Of a stretch of DNA of 64,000 nt, positions 1 to 10,105 are shown in pieces. The DNA is from Paraniabella hibiscisoli (GTDB lineage: Bacteria > Bacteroidota > Bacteroidia > Chitinophagales > Chitinophagaceae): the NCBI RefSeq assembly GCF_022512515.1, contig NZ_JAKWBK010000001.1:4562353-4626352 (forward strand), read 5' to 3'. The stretch's first letter is position 1; each line of letters starts with the position of its first letter. The translations under genes and the position numbers were made by a program. The notes under the pieces are model-generated. The model was not told the DNA's origin, did no database searches, and saw nothing but the letters and a program-made list of their open reading frames with translations.

Positions 1-1313
1 GCTATCACGCGCGCTATCAGGTATACGGCCGTCTGCTGATCCGTAATCTTTCAAAGAAGCATATCCCGCAGCAGGGCCGATGGCCGCCCATTGGTCGGGA
101 TAGGTAGCACCCAGGAACCAGGTACCGTGGCCGCCCATTGAATGACCTGTAAGATAGATCTTCGAAGGATCGGGTTTAAATTGCTCTTTTGCGAGCTTCA
201 ATACTTCGAGCGCATCCAGTCGCCCCCAGTCTTCCCAGTTAAACCCGCGGGGGCGGCGGTTAGTAGCTGCCACCAGGTTGCCCCAGTCTTTCGATTTGTA
301 AGCACGTGCCTGCCCAATGGCTTCCACACCTGCACCGTGCACGGATAGAAAGAGCGCCTGTTGTTCTTTATGGCCATTGAGCTGTGGGGCAACGGCATAA
401 TACTGCAGGCTCCCGTCTATATTACTCAGGAAAGTGTTGCTATAATGTTCCGTTGGTAAAACAGCTTCGAGGGTAATCTTTGCTGTGCTCGCCGGTTTTG
501 AATTATTTTTCAATACCAGCTGGCAATCGTATTTACCTTTCCGGCTAATAGCTGATGCATCTGCTTCGAAAAAGACCTTTCTTGTGGTTAAGGCAGGAAT
601 GGCCGGGATAGCAGTTGTAATGGTTTTGCTCTCTATTGTTGTAGAAATGGAAAGCGCCGTGGCGGGACTATTGGCAACATTGCTCACTACCAAGGCTACT
701 TTAAGACGACTGTTGTTTTTGTTAAGCACTATATGCGGTGCTGTAACATCATCGGTATGGATATGCAGCGTCTCTTGAACGGGTATAAGCTCGGGTAACA
801 CATTTGCTCCGCGCACATAAATCTCGTTCAAACCTTTCTTTAATAATACCGGGATGTGCATATAGCCTGCGCTATACGGGTCACCCATATGAGGAGCTCC
901 GTTTACATAAATGCCTGCGCTGCCCTGCACCCGCAATAAGGCAGCCTGTTCTTTGGGAGCGTTATAGGTTACATACAGGTAATCAGCACCTCGATCTACA
1001 GCGCCCGGATTCAGAAAGGGATTATTGGAGCGTTGAAAATTGCGTCGGCCAAAAACGCGGAACCGGCCGCCTTCTTCGGCATTCACTTCTCTCCAGTAAA
1101 TGGAGTCGCCTCCTGCTGTAAAGTTAAATAGTTCGCGGCTCTGGGGCTTAGAGCGCCGTTTAATAACCGGTAGCTAAGCTGATCGGTATAAATGGCTTCA
1201 CGTCCGTAGCGACTGCCCGATTGTACAGCAAGTGCTTTTTTGAAGCGGATAGTGTCCTGAGCCATTAAGGATTGCGTTGCCAGCAGAAGGGTCAGAAGAG
1301 CGGTTGATTTCAT
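1..1313 (-). CDS. Secreted alpha/beta-hydrolase (esterase/peptidase-like), partial at window edge, frameshifted
   Basis: The gene starts at 1313 with a signal peptide (MKSTALLTLLLATQSLMAQ) and runs off the left edge of the window. The frame shifts once near 1165, but the rest is open to position 1. After an N-terminal all-beta region there is a typical alpha/beta-hydrolase core with the nucleophile elbow G-H-S-M-G-G (near 150) followed by HGTWFLG, and an upstream LFLSVHGAG strand with an oxyanion-hole-like turn. This is the pattern of prolyl-oligopeptidase/esterase-family hydrolases; substrate class cannot be read. The catalytic Asp and His would lie outside the window. It is the last gene seen of a minus-strand group with the SusC, SusD and phosphatase-family genes, so it probably acts in the periplasm on imported material. 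The shift looks like a base-calling error, but a true pseudogene is possible. Confidence 0.75.
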
Positions 1314-1486
1314 TAAACAGGGGGTTGAGTGAACGATTGTATAAAGTTAAGTGAATACCCAAACCTGCGGGAAATAAAGGACAAACTTTAAAAAGTACTA
1401 CAGCATGCAATGATCGGCGGATACTGGCGACATAAAAAATATCCCGGGGTACACCCCGGGATATCGCCTGTAAAGAAGTAAATCTA

Positions 1487-2326
1487 TTATTTAAGTTCAA
1501 CTTCAGCAAGAACGGGAAAATGATCAGAAGGGAATTTACCGAAATAGGTATCGGTTAATATGCCCCATCTGCTGGCATCAAATTGTTGGGTCGCGAATAT
1601 ATGATCAATAACTGCGTTGCCGCGGGGAACTCTGAAACCATTGGCCGATGAATTATTGGCATAGGGGAACTTCACTTTTGTATACACATCGGTTAGTACA
1701 CCCGAGGTGGCCAGATGCTGGTACCATTCGCTTTCCCGATTGCCATTGAAATCGCCGGTTAACAGTACCGGGTTAGTACCCGCTATTTCGCTGATTTTTT
1801 TAAGGATCAGCTTGCTGCTTTCACGTCGGGCAACAACAGCCTGGTGATCGTAATGTACATTGAAGGTATAGAACTTTTTACGCGTCTTCTGGTCTTCCAG
1901 GTATACCCAGGAGCAGATGCGGTTACAGCAGGTAACATCCCAGCCCTTGCCAGGTTGGTCAGGTGTTTCAGATAGCCAGAAATCGCCACTCTTCAACAGC
2001 TTAAAACGGTCTTTCTTATAAAAGATAGCAGAGTGTTCACCTCCATCCTTACCATCGTCCCGACCTTTTCCATAACGGGCATATTCGGGTAACGCGGTGC
2101 TCATGTCTTCCAGTTGATTGATCAACCCTTCCTGTACACCCAATATGTCAAAGCCGTGAAAGCGTATGAGGTTGGAAACAACAGGGGCTCGGTCCTTCCA
2201 AAGGTTGCCCGAATCGCGCGGATTATCATAACGGATATTAAAAGTGCCTACCGTTATCTTCTGTGCATTAAGGCTGCAGGTGGTTGCCAGCATAAAAGCT
2301 GCAACGGTCCATGTTTTTAAATTCAT
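1487..2326 (-). CDS. Secreted endonuclease/exonuclease/phosphatase-family hydrolase
   Basis: An intact protein of 279 residues with a Sec signal peptide ending at LNAQ. The metal-dependent phosphoesterase fold is clear from its signature motifs: TFNIRYDNP near the N-terminus, GVQEG (Glu metal ligand), NVHYDHQ, LLTGDFNG, IDHIFA and C-terminal SDHFPVLAEV. These are the conserved Asp, Asn and His positions of the EEP superfamily (DNase I, sphingomyelinase and inositol phosphatase relatives). It is exported, so a nucleic acid, phospholipid or sugar-phosphate substrate outside the cytoplasm is likely, but which one cannot be told. It lies just downstream of susD on the same strand (about 20 bp gap), so it probably belongs to the same operon. 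Confidence 0.88.
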   Translation of the reverse strand: MNLKTWTVAAFMLATTCSLNAQKITVGTFNIRYDNPRDSGNLWKDRAPVVSNLIRFHGFDILGVQEGLINQLEDMSTALPEYARYGKGRDDGKDGGEHSAIFYKKDRFKLLKSGDFWLSETPDQPGKGWDVTCCNRICSWVYLEDQKTRKKFYTFNVHYDHQAVVARRESSKLILKKISEIAGTNPVLLTGDFNGNRESEWYQHLATSGVLTDVYTKVKFPYANNSSANGFRVPRGNAVIDHIFATQQFDASRWGILTDTYFGKFPSDHFPVLAEVELK

Positions 2327-2346
2327 ATACTGTTTTTGAGGGTATC

Positions 2347-4122
2347 TTATTCCCAGCCCGGGTTTTGTTTTAAATTAGGATTACGTTGCAGATCGTTCAA
2401 CGGAATGGGGTAGTAGTAGTTACGCTCGTTCCATTTCCTGGGTATTTCGTTCATCCAGGTTAGTTCGCCGGATGTGCCGTTTTTCAATAACTGGGAATTG
2501 ACAGCCGCACCAATCCTGGCGGATACATCCACATAAGTTACACCGCTTACACCTGGGCTGGGGCGGGTGCCCTGGAAAAAGCCACATCCAATATGCCGTC
2601 TTCGTTTAAGTCCATAGGTGTATTTAAAGCGGGTACATAAAAGCCGTTCCATTCCTGCTGCATCAATTCACCTCTTTTCCATCTTAACAGATCAGCAAAG
2701 CGAAGTCCTTCCAGGCTTAGCTCGATTCCTCTTTCCCGTCTTACTTCCAGTATAGAAGGATCAGTAATACCGGGGAAGTAGTTCGCCACGAGGTAAGGAT
2801 CAGCCACAGTGGGCTTGGTAGTTAAACCACCTGTAATACCAGCTCTTGATCTTAAAGCGCCTACGGTTAGCGCCCAATCCGCATCGGTTAATGTGCCCAG
2901 TTCAGCTTTTGCTTCTGCATAGTTCAATAATACTTCTGCATAGCGAAACAAAGCAATGGCATTGGTGTTTAAAGCACCGCATCAAATGCCATATCATCCA
3001 ATGTCCATTTTATGGGCTGGTAACCGGTAAAGGTATAGGAGAACACGGGTGGTGCTGGAACCTGTTGCCCGTTGCTGATCCTTTTATAATCGCCCAGGCG
3101 AATGGTTTGTTTTAAACGCAGGTCTCTGTTCTTTACCTCATCCTTAAATAAAATCGTACGATAGTTCGGATCGTTGGTAAAAGGTGTACCATCCAGTTTC
3201 AGATAAGTATTGATAAAGGTGCGTATAAAACTGGCCTTGGCTCCATAGGTACCGCTGGTCCACCACCAGTTGGCCTCGTTAAGCACGCCAAGGTTTACGT
3301 CGGCCACCGCTGCCTGTAATACTTCACTTGCCACCGGTGTATTGCTGGTAAATACCTGCCTGTAAGATACACCGGCACCACCTGCCGTGTTTAACGAAAA
3401 GCCTCCGTTTTTAATAACCTGGTCGGCAGCAGATGCTGCTTCGGTCAGCCATTTGGCAGCTGAGCCTGTAAGATTTAAACCGGTATGGTATTTTCTGAAA
3501 GTACCTTCAAATAAACATACCCTCGATTTGAATGCGTGAGCTACCCATTTGGTAATGGTAGTGCGGCTCGCATCATTGGTGGTTATAATATTATTGCAGG
3601 CAAAATCAAGATCGGCCAATACCGAATCCATTACCAGTTCCCGCTTGTCTCTTCCCGCTGTTAATGCAGGATCATCAATGTTCATGGCTTTACCGATCCA
3701 GGGTACATCGCCAAAACGCTTTACCTTATCCCAGTAAAAATAAGCCCTGAAATAACGGGCAATACCCAGGTAGTTATTACGGGTAGCTTCAGGTACCGCC
3801 GGATCGTTGCAGTTTTCAATAAAGTAATTGATATTCCTTAGGTCCGTCCAGGTCCACCCCGAACTGTTATTAGCCGCAAAGCCACCTTCGCGAATAAAAT
3901 TCTGAACATCTCTTACCGCCAGGTAGTCTGACATGGCATCCTGGCTGGTAGAGTTTTTAGGAAGAAAACCCATCCCATAAAATGAGTTGGTATACAATTT
4001 CAGCCCATTCTCTGTACCAAATACAGCTCCCTGGTTGCGGTAGACTGTGGTACCTGGTCCAGCTTATCGCAGGCAGCAAAACCCAGGCTACCCAGCAAAA
4101 TTCCTATATATATTTTTTTCAT
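2347..4122 (-). CDS. SusD/RagB-family outer-membrane lipoprotein (frameshifted)
   Basis: Surface nutrient-binding lipoprotein that pairs with the SusC channel encoded just upstream (gap about 17 bp). The start at 4122 gives a lipoprotein signal (MKKIYIGILLGSLGFAAC). Family features are the DLRNINYFIENC and NNYLGIARYFRAYFYWDKVKRFGDVPW region, the repeated TPR-like helices, and FRYAEVLLNYAEAKAELG with VRRERGIELSLEGLRFADLLRWKRG near the C-terminus. Three frame breaks occur, near 4030, 2980 and 2575. Each is repaired by adding one base to a short G run (first two) or a T run (third), giving a continuous protein of about 590 residues. I therefore treat it as a functional gene with base-calling errors. 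Confidence 0.88.
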
Positions 4123-4139
4123 TTGTTGTTTTTTATGCG

Positions 4140-7100
4140 TTAAAACCCAACGTTTAGTCCAAAAGAGAAGCTTTTCAGCATCGGGTAATTATAACCATCA
4201 CCGTTAGTGCTGTTAGCATTTAGATCCTGGTCAGACGGAACGGCATTTTCTACGTCGATTGTATTCTTAACAATTTTGTACATAGGAGAGTGGGTGAATA
4301 AATTTTCTCCTGAGAAAAACACTTTTACCGAGCGGGCCCCAATCCGGTTGATCCAGCTGGAAGGCAGGTTGTAACCGATCTGGATGTTCTTCATCCTTAC
4401 ATAAGCTACGTTTTGCAGGTAACGGGTTTGTGCTACACCGAGGGTACGATTGGTATTGCTTGATGCTGCTCTCGACATGGTTCTCGGGAAATAAGCATCT
4501 GTGTTCTCGGGGGTCCACATATTACCCAGATGGAAAGTGGGAATATTATTATAAGGCCTGTTGTACTGTCCCCAGAACATTTCAGTTTCGGTGCTGGGGT
4601 ACCACTGTTGTTTACCCACTCCCTGGAAGAAAACAGAGAAGAAAATATTGTTCCAGTCTGCGCCCAGGTTTACACCATACATATACCGTGGAGCTGAGTT
4701 GCCTATTATTCTGCGGTCGCCGGAGTTACCTACTTTATTTTCACCTACGTTAATAAAGCCATCACCATTCAGGTCTCTTAATTTAATATCGCCGGGGAAC
4801 CAAAGTCCAGAAGGAGAAGCCCTCATTTGTGGATTTTGCTTGGCATGCGAAGCAATATCTGCTTCGTCAATAAAGAAGCCCTCTGTTTCATAACCCCATA
4901 TTTCGCCCAGTGTTTGCCCTTCATAATAATCGCTTAACAACTTATCCGGGTTATTGTATTTATCAATTTTCGTTTTATTGTCAGACAGCATCAGTCTTAC
5001 ATTGTAACGGAAAGGTTTCTCTGAGCTGCCAAACTGATCATTCCAGGTAAGTGAAGCTTCCCAACCCCTTGTTGTCAGGTCTGCAAAGTTTCCTTTGGGT
5101 ACATCGGCGCCGAATACAGCAGGAGGTGTTAAGCCGAATGTAAACATGTCGGTAGTTTTACGTACATATGCATCACCCATAAAAGTCAGTCTGCCTGATA
5201 AAGTAGTCAGGTCCAGACCAATATTCGTAGTGGTGGATGTTTCCCAGGTGAGCCCCTCTGGTACCACGGCCGGGTTGCGGGTGGTTTGAGGCCTGGTGCC
5301 ATTTAAGATCACGCCCGACTGGCTAATATTAAATACTTCCTGGAAGGCGTAAGAAGCAATATTACCATTACCCAGCGCACCGTAAGAAGCTCGTATTTTA
5401 AGGTCGGAAATAGCTTTTTGCGAAACATTCCAGAAAGATTCTTTATTAATTCTCCAACCTGCAGATACGGATGGGAAGAAGCCATAACGCTGGTTAGCCG
5501 GGAACTTGGAAGAGCCATCATAGCGTGCGTTTACCTCAACGAGGTAACGGTCTTTGAAGGAGTAATTCAACCTGGAAAAGCCTCCTAATATAGCCCATTG
5601 CTCGTAACCACCACCGGTAGTAATAGCCTGGCCCAATGCCAGGTTCAGATCATTGGCATCTTCGAAAATGATACCATTACGCTGAACAGCCGTGCGGTTA
5701 TAGGTAGATTGTTCATAGTTATAACCCACCATTGCTTTGAGGTAATGATTGTCGCCAAAGCGATTCTCATACTCTGCATAAATATTCGTGGCCCAATACC
5801 TGGTTTCGCGCAGGTCGGACAACAGGTCATTAGTGGTTGTACCAATATAAGAGGTAATACCTACAGAATTGCTGTAAGGCACTTGCACGCGTTTTTGCTC
5901 GCGGTTATTATCTGTATTGCGAAAGGTGAAATCTGCATTGACCCTGAACTTATTGTCAAAGAAATGGCTTCTCAAACCGGTGATATTGCGAAATACTTCC
6001 CTGCGGGTATCGATACCGTTTTTACCATAAATAAAATCACCAACGGTGTAAGCAGCAGCAAAAGTGAGGCTGCCGTCTGGGTTAAACATGGGCATCGTAG
6101 GTTTACCCTCGTCAGCAATATTTCTCCATATGCCACCTCCTTCACCTACGTTAATAGGGTTGTGGTAATTCATAATGGAGTAGTCTGTATTGTTCTCAAT
6201 ACTTAACCAGGGAAATACCTGTATGGTACCTCTGGCACGGATGTTTTTCATGTCGTAATCATCGCTGTTGTAACGAAACAAACCATCCTGCTTTAAAAAA
6301 CGACCCGATACCAGGAACGTAGCTTTATCGCTTCCGCCGCTCACCGAAATATTATTATCAAAGGCTGCTGTATTATTTTTATACAATTCAGCATAGTAGT
6401 CGGTACTGCCATAATAAGTATACTCTCCCGTAGTTGGATTTACCTCTATAGTATTGTAAGGTTGTCCTGATTCAACTCTTCTTTTAAACTCATCCAGGTA
6501 AGCCTGAGAGAACTTCTGCGTTTTATTGGCGTTTTGCGGGAAAGCGCCGTCGCCATTTACAAAAGCCTCTGCAAACATTTTCGCCCAGGTATAACCGTCC
6601 GTTACAAAATCAGGACGGGTTACCGGCGATTTTAATGCATAGTTGGTGCTGTACGAAACGTTGGTTCTGCCTTTAACTCCCTTTTTGGTGGTGATCAGTA
6701 CAACGCCAAACACACCCCTCGCTCCGTAAATAGCTGCAGACGCCGCATCTTTCAATATCGAAACAGTTTCGATATCATTAGGATTAATGAGGCTGGGATC
6801 CCCTTCAAACCCATCGATCAACACCAATGCGCTACCTCCCTGGCCAATAGAAGTAGTACCTCTTATATTGTAGCTGGGTGACTGGGTAGGCTTACCATCC
6901 ATCATCTTCAGGTTGAGGTTGGGCAACATACCCTGCAAGCCTTGTGTAAGGTTGGTTACGGGTCTGTTCTCCAAACTTTTTGAGGTAATCTGGTCTACCG
7001 CACCTGTAGCATTTTCTCTTTTCTGTGTACCGTATCCCACTACAATTACTTCTTCCAGGGCCGCATTAGATGTAGAAGATAGCTCCATTGTAATAGGAGT

Positions 7101-7421
7101 GTTGCTACCGGCTTTTACTTCGTAATTATTAATAACCGGTGCCTGGTAACCAATATAGGTTGCTTTAAACCGGTAAATAGTGCCCGCAATCAATTGTGTG
7201 AAGGTAAATGCACCCTTCTCATTAGTAATGGTACTGTTTTGTAAAGTACTGTCCGATACATTAATCGCCGTAACAGTTACACTAGGCATTACGGCGCCGG
7301 TTTGATCACGTACCGTACCGGTAACTGTTGTGTTTGTTTGTGCCCAGCCCGTAAGCGAAATGCCGAGCAGGAGCAATAGGAGGGCACCCAGATAGCGGTG
7401 CCGCTTCAGTCCAATTTTCAT
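4140..7421 (-). CDS. SusC/RagA-family TonB-dependent outer-membrane transporter
   Basis: Intact protein of 1093 residues. It has a signal peptide (ending near GWAQ), then a carboxypeptidase-regulatory-like beta domain (residues about 30-115), the region LEEVIVVGYGTQKRE that marks SusC proteins, a TonB plug domain with ILKDAASAAIYGARG, and a long TonB-dependent beta-barrel ending in an aromatic (SFGLNVGF). It forms the channel of a SusCD pair and imports oligomers using TonB energy. There is no N-terminal STN domain, in contrast to the second SusC in this window, so it is not expected to signal to an anti-sigma factor. It is the first gene of a susC-susD-phosphatase-esterase operon on the minus strand; the 0.7-kb gap upstream should hold its promoter. 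Confidence 0.95.
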   Translation of the reverse strand: MKIGLKRHRYLGALLLLLLGISLTGWAQTNTTVTGTVRDQTGAVMPSVTVTAINVSDSTLQNSTITNEKGAFTFTQLIAGTIYRFKATYIGYQAPVINNYEVKAGSNTPITMELSSTSNAALEEVIVVGYGTQKRENATGAVDQITSKSLENRPVTNLTQGLQGMLPNLNLKMMDGKPTQSPSYNIRGTTSIGQGGSALVLIDGFEGDPSLINPNDIETVSILKDAASAAIYGARGVFGVVLITTKKGVKGRTNVSYSTNYALKSPVTRPDFVTDGYTWAKMFAEAFVNGDGAFPQNANKTQKFSQAYLDEFKRRVESGQPYNTIEVNPTTGEYTYYGSTDYYAELYKNNTAAFDNNISVSGGSDKATFLVSGRFLKQDGLFRYNSDDYDMKNIRARGTIQVFPWLSIENNTDYSIMNYHNPINVGEGGGIWRNIADEGKPTMPMFNPDGSLTFAAAYTVGDFIYGKNGIDTRREVFRNITGLRSHFFDNKFRVNADFTFRNTDNNREQKRVQVPYSNSVGITSYIGTTTNDLLSDLRETRYWATNIYAEYENRFGDNHYLKAMVGYNYEQSTYNRTAVQRNGIIFEDANDLNLALGQAITTGGGYEQWAILGGFSRLNYSFKDRYLVEVNARYDGSSKFPANQRYGFFPSVSAGWRINKESFWNVSQKAISDLKIRASYGALGNGNIASYAFQEVFNISQSGVILNGTRPQTTRNPAVVPEGLTWETSTTTNIGLDLTTLSGRLTFMGDAYVRKTTDMFTFGLTPPAVFGADVPKGNFADLTTRGWEASLTWNDQFGSSEKPFRYNVRLMLSDNKTKIDKYNNPDKLLSDYYEGQTLGEIWGYETEGFFIDEADIASHAKQNPQMRASPSGLWFPGDIKLRDLNGDGFINVGENKVGNSGDRRIIGNSAPRYMYGVNLGADWNNIFFSVFFQGVGKQQWYPSTETEMFWGQYNRPYNNIPTFHLGNMWTPENTDAYFPRTMSRAASSNTNRTLGVAQTRYLQNVAYVRMKNIQIGYNLPSSWINRIGARSVKVFFSGENLFTHSPMYKIVKNTIDVENAVPSDQDLNANSTNGDGYNYPMLKSFSFGLNVGF

Positions 7422-8165
7422 TGTTTGATTGTTTAGTTAATTATATTTTACCTGGATACTTGTATGTGATTATTGGTAAATTCTTTTGAATGAAGGTTTT
7501 GTTTTTAGGGAATATTAAGTTCTCATGTTTATAAAAGGGCCTGAACGCATAACATTTGTTAAGGTTCTGGTTGCATACGCAAAGGCCGTGAATTGAAGTG
7601 CAAACGTATTAACATAAATGTTACAGCAGCCGATTTGTACTTTAAGAAATTATAAACAATTTGTTACCTGCCCTCTTTATTTATTGAATGCTCATTTAAC
7701 TTACAAATAGTTTAAAAATAATTTCCCGAAGGGAGAGGCACTTGGAACGGATTTATAAAAGCATACCTGGAGACCACTATAAGCGGCTCCCTTTTTCTAT
7801 AATTGTACTAAGAGGTGAAAAGCATAATACCCGTTTTTAATTACTTCAAAAATGTATTACTGTGTTGATCAGGATGATGATGGATATAAAATACCGGGCG
7901 CAGTGGGAGCCCTTATGATCAGGTTACAGATGTATAAAAAACAAACACACGTTAGTTGACTAAAGAATGTAGTAGGATACGCTGGTAGTATATTAAAGAT
8001 AAATGAGCGATGCCAGCCATTTACCCTTATAGTTATGGGTATTCTTTTCTCGTGTAACAGTTCCACTGCAAGATACAAACAGCTGATTTTTAATATTTCA
8101 ACAATCATTTGAATAAATTATAACATTTTATTCATCATTAATTAATTTTGCGGCTACTCGACGCT
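7422..8165. other. Long divergent intergenic region between susC and ECF sigma gene
   Basis: About 740 bp, A+T-rich, with no convincing gene. It separates the minus-strand susC operon from the plus-strand sigma-factor gene, so promoters for both must lie here. A TAATTTTG match to the Bacteroidota -7 element (TAnnTTTG) lies at 8143-8150 just before the sigma gene, but no TTTG -33 element stands at the expected distance, so I do not call a promoter. No repeat or RNA element was recognised. Confidence 0.5.
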
Positions 8166-8741
8166 ATGGATGATCTTTCCAAAACGGACTCCTTTTTAGG
8201 TGACAGCGCATTGTTGCGGTCTGATGACGAGCGAAATTTTCGCTTGTTATATAATCGTTATTGGAAAGATCTATACCAAAAAGCTATGAGCAGGCTGGAT
8301 AATTCCAACGATGCGGAAGAAGTGGTACAGGATATTTTTGTGAGTTTGTGGAACAACCGCTATAGCGTGGTGATAGAAGAATCCTTAAGAGCCTACCTGT
8401 TTACTGCGGTAAAATACGCAGTAATAAAAAAGGTGCAAAGAGAACAGGTAAGAGGACGCATTTTTCCTTTAAATATCGAAGCGATCGAACAAATAACGCT
8501 TTCCAACGAGGAAATGCTTTATTATAAACAGCTGGAAGCGCTTATTGACAGCGAAGTGCAGCTGCTTCCTGAAAGAATGCAGGAAGTATACCGGCTTAGC
8601 CGCAATGAGCATTTGCGAAATAATGAAATTGCACAGCAACTCAATATTTCTGAGCAAACGGTGAAAAATATACTCTCGGAATCTTTAAAGCGGCTGAGAG
8701 CCCGGCTTTCCGGTTATAAGTTTGCAATTTTCCTGGTATAG
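8166..8741 (+). CDS. ECF RNA polymerase sigma factor (SusC-associated type)
   Basis: Sigma-70 family extracytoplasmic-function factor of 191 residues. Region 2 is seen as LLYNRYWKDLYQKAMSRL and EEVVQDIFVSLWNNR, and region 4 as LLPERMQEVYRLSR with the helix-turn-helix NNEIAQQLNISEQTVKNILS. A TTG codon at 8148 would add six residues, but ATG 8166 gives the usual N-terminus and is preferred. It lies immediately upstream of a fecR-type anti-sigma gene and an STN-domain susC, the standard arrangement in which substrate binding at the outer membrane releases this sigma factor to transcribe the uptake locus. Confidence 0.93.
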   Translation: MDDLSKTDSFLGDSALLRSDDERNFRLLYNRYWKDLYQKAMSRLDNSNDAEEVVQDIFVSLWNNRYSVVIEESLRAYLFTAVKYAVIKKVQREQVRGRIFPLNIEAIEQITLSNEEMLYYKQLEALIDSEVQLLPERMQEVYRLSRNEHLRNNEIAQQLNISEQTVKNILSESLKRLRARLSGYKFAIFLV

Positions 8742-8924
8742 TAATCAGGCTATTCTTCTTTTGCACACTTTCTTTCCTAACGGTCATATGACGAAACAGG
8801 TGGACTATGTGTCCCTATTAGGGACCATTTATTATATTACAATTAAAAAAATGTTATCTTTTTTTGAATTCGAATAGTACTACTCTATCTATTATGGTAT
8901 TCTATAAAGTAGCAAAGCTGTTTA

Positions 8925-10050
8925 CATGACGAAAGAGGCCTTTACAACCATACTCAACAAATATATAGAGGGAAATGCATCTCCGTTAGAAACGGCTTAT
9001 GTAGAAAAATGGTACGAGCAGGTGGAAGAGCTGAAAAACCTGGAGGAAGGGATATTAATACAATAGGCGATGACATATACAACCGTATACAGGAGCAGAT
9101 AAGTCCTCGCAAAAACAAACTTGTAATTTCTTTCAATTGGCTGTACAGGGTGGCTGCCGTCTTGCTGTTGGTATTGGCAGGTGCGCTTTTTACCAATATG
9201 TTTTACAAACAGACCGGCATACTGTGGCTCATAGTATAGTACCCGGCACCGAAAAAGCCCTGCTGAAGCTCGATGATGGTACGGTGATAGAATTGGACAG
9301 TACCGGAGCTGGAAATGTGGCGTCTGAAGGCGGCTCTGAAATTGTAAAATTAAAAGATGGCACTATAGCCTACAATAATGTCTCGGCCAACCAGGAGGTA
9401 AAATTCAACGAAGTAAGTATACCGGCGGGAGGGAGCTATAAGCTTCGTTTACCCGATGGCACTATGGTATGGTTAAACGCGGTATCCTCTATCCGGTTTC
9501 CAACCCGGTTTACGGGACCTGAGCGAAAGGTTGTTGTAAAAGGAGAAGCTTACTTTGAAGTAGCGCATAATAAAAAACAACCTTTTATTGTAGATATACC
9601 AGGCAGGCAGCAGATCTCTGTGTTAGGTACTCATTTTAACGTAAATGCCTATGAGGATGAGGCCGCAGTTAAAACCACCTTAATACAGGGTAGTGTGAAA
9701 GTGCACACACTTAGCTCCGGCAAAAATGTTGTACTAAAGCCAGGGCAACAAACAGTGGTGCGTGCCGGTAGGGGCATTGAAACCCTTACAGGCATTGATG
9801 TAGAAAAAGTGATGGCATGGAAAAATGGCTACTTTGATTTTGATCAAACCGAGATATCTGAAATCATGAGGCAGGTATCCCGATGGTATAATGCAAATAT
9901 AGAACTGGATCCCAGGCTAAAAGGGCTCACGTTTAGTGGCAGACTACCACGAAAAGAGAACGTACAAAAACTGCTTAAAATGTTTGAAGCTACCAGCACC
10001 GTCAGGTATCATGTAGCTGGCAACCAAATAAAAGTTTATCAAAAAAATAG
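8925..10050 (+). CDS. FecR-family anti-sigma factor (frameshifted)
   Basis: Inner-membrane regulator that holds the adjacent ECF sigma factor and receives the signal from the STN domain of the SusC downstream. The start at 8925 gives MTKEAFTTILNKYIEG, followed by a single membrane helix (YRVAAVLLLVLAGALF) and the FecR periplasmic domain with VSIPAGGSYKLRLPDGTMVWLNA, FTGPERKVVVKGEAYFEVAH, QISVLGTHFNVNAY and a DUF4974 C-terminal part (FDFDQTEISEIMRQVSRWYN). There are two internal frame breaks, near 9049 and 9219, each cured by one G in a short G run. A third, at the A run near 10045, removes the natural stop, which should be the TAG at 10048-10050. About 376 residues when repaired. Confidence 0.88.
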
Positions 10051-10105
10051 GTGCGTCTTTTTCAGGGCGTGTCAGGGATTACAATTTTTAAATGCTTATT
10101 TCATT

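Noticed and set aside
5598..6206. 202-codon open frame opposite the first susC
   Set aside because: It is an antisense shadow of an intact SusC gene.
8100..8150. Canonical Bacteroidota promoter before the sigma gene
   Set aside because: A TAATTTTG -7 match exists, but the nearest TTTG is about 31 bp away instead of about 19, so I do not call it.
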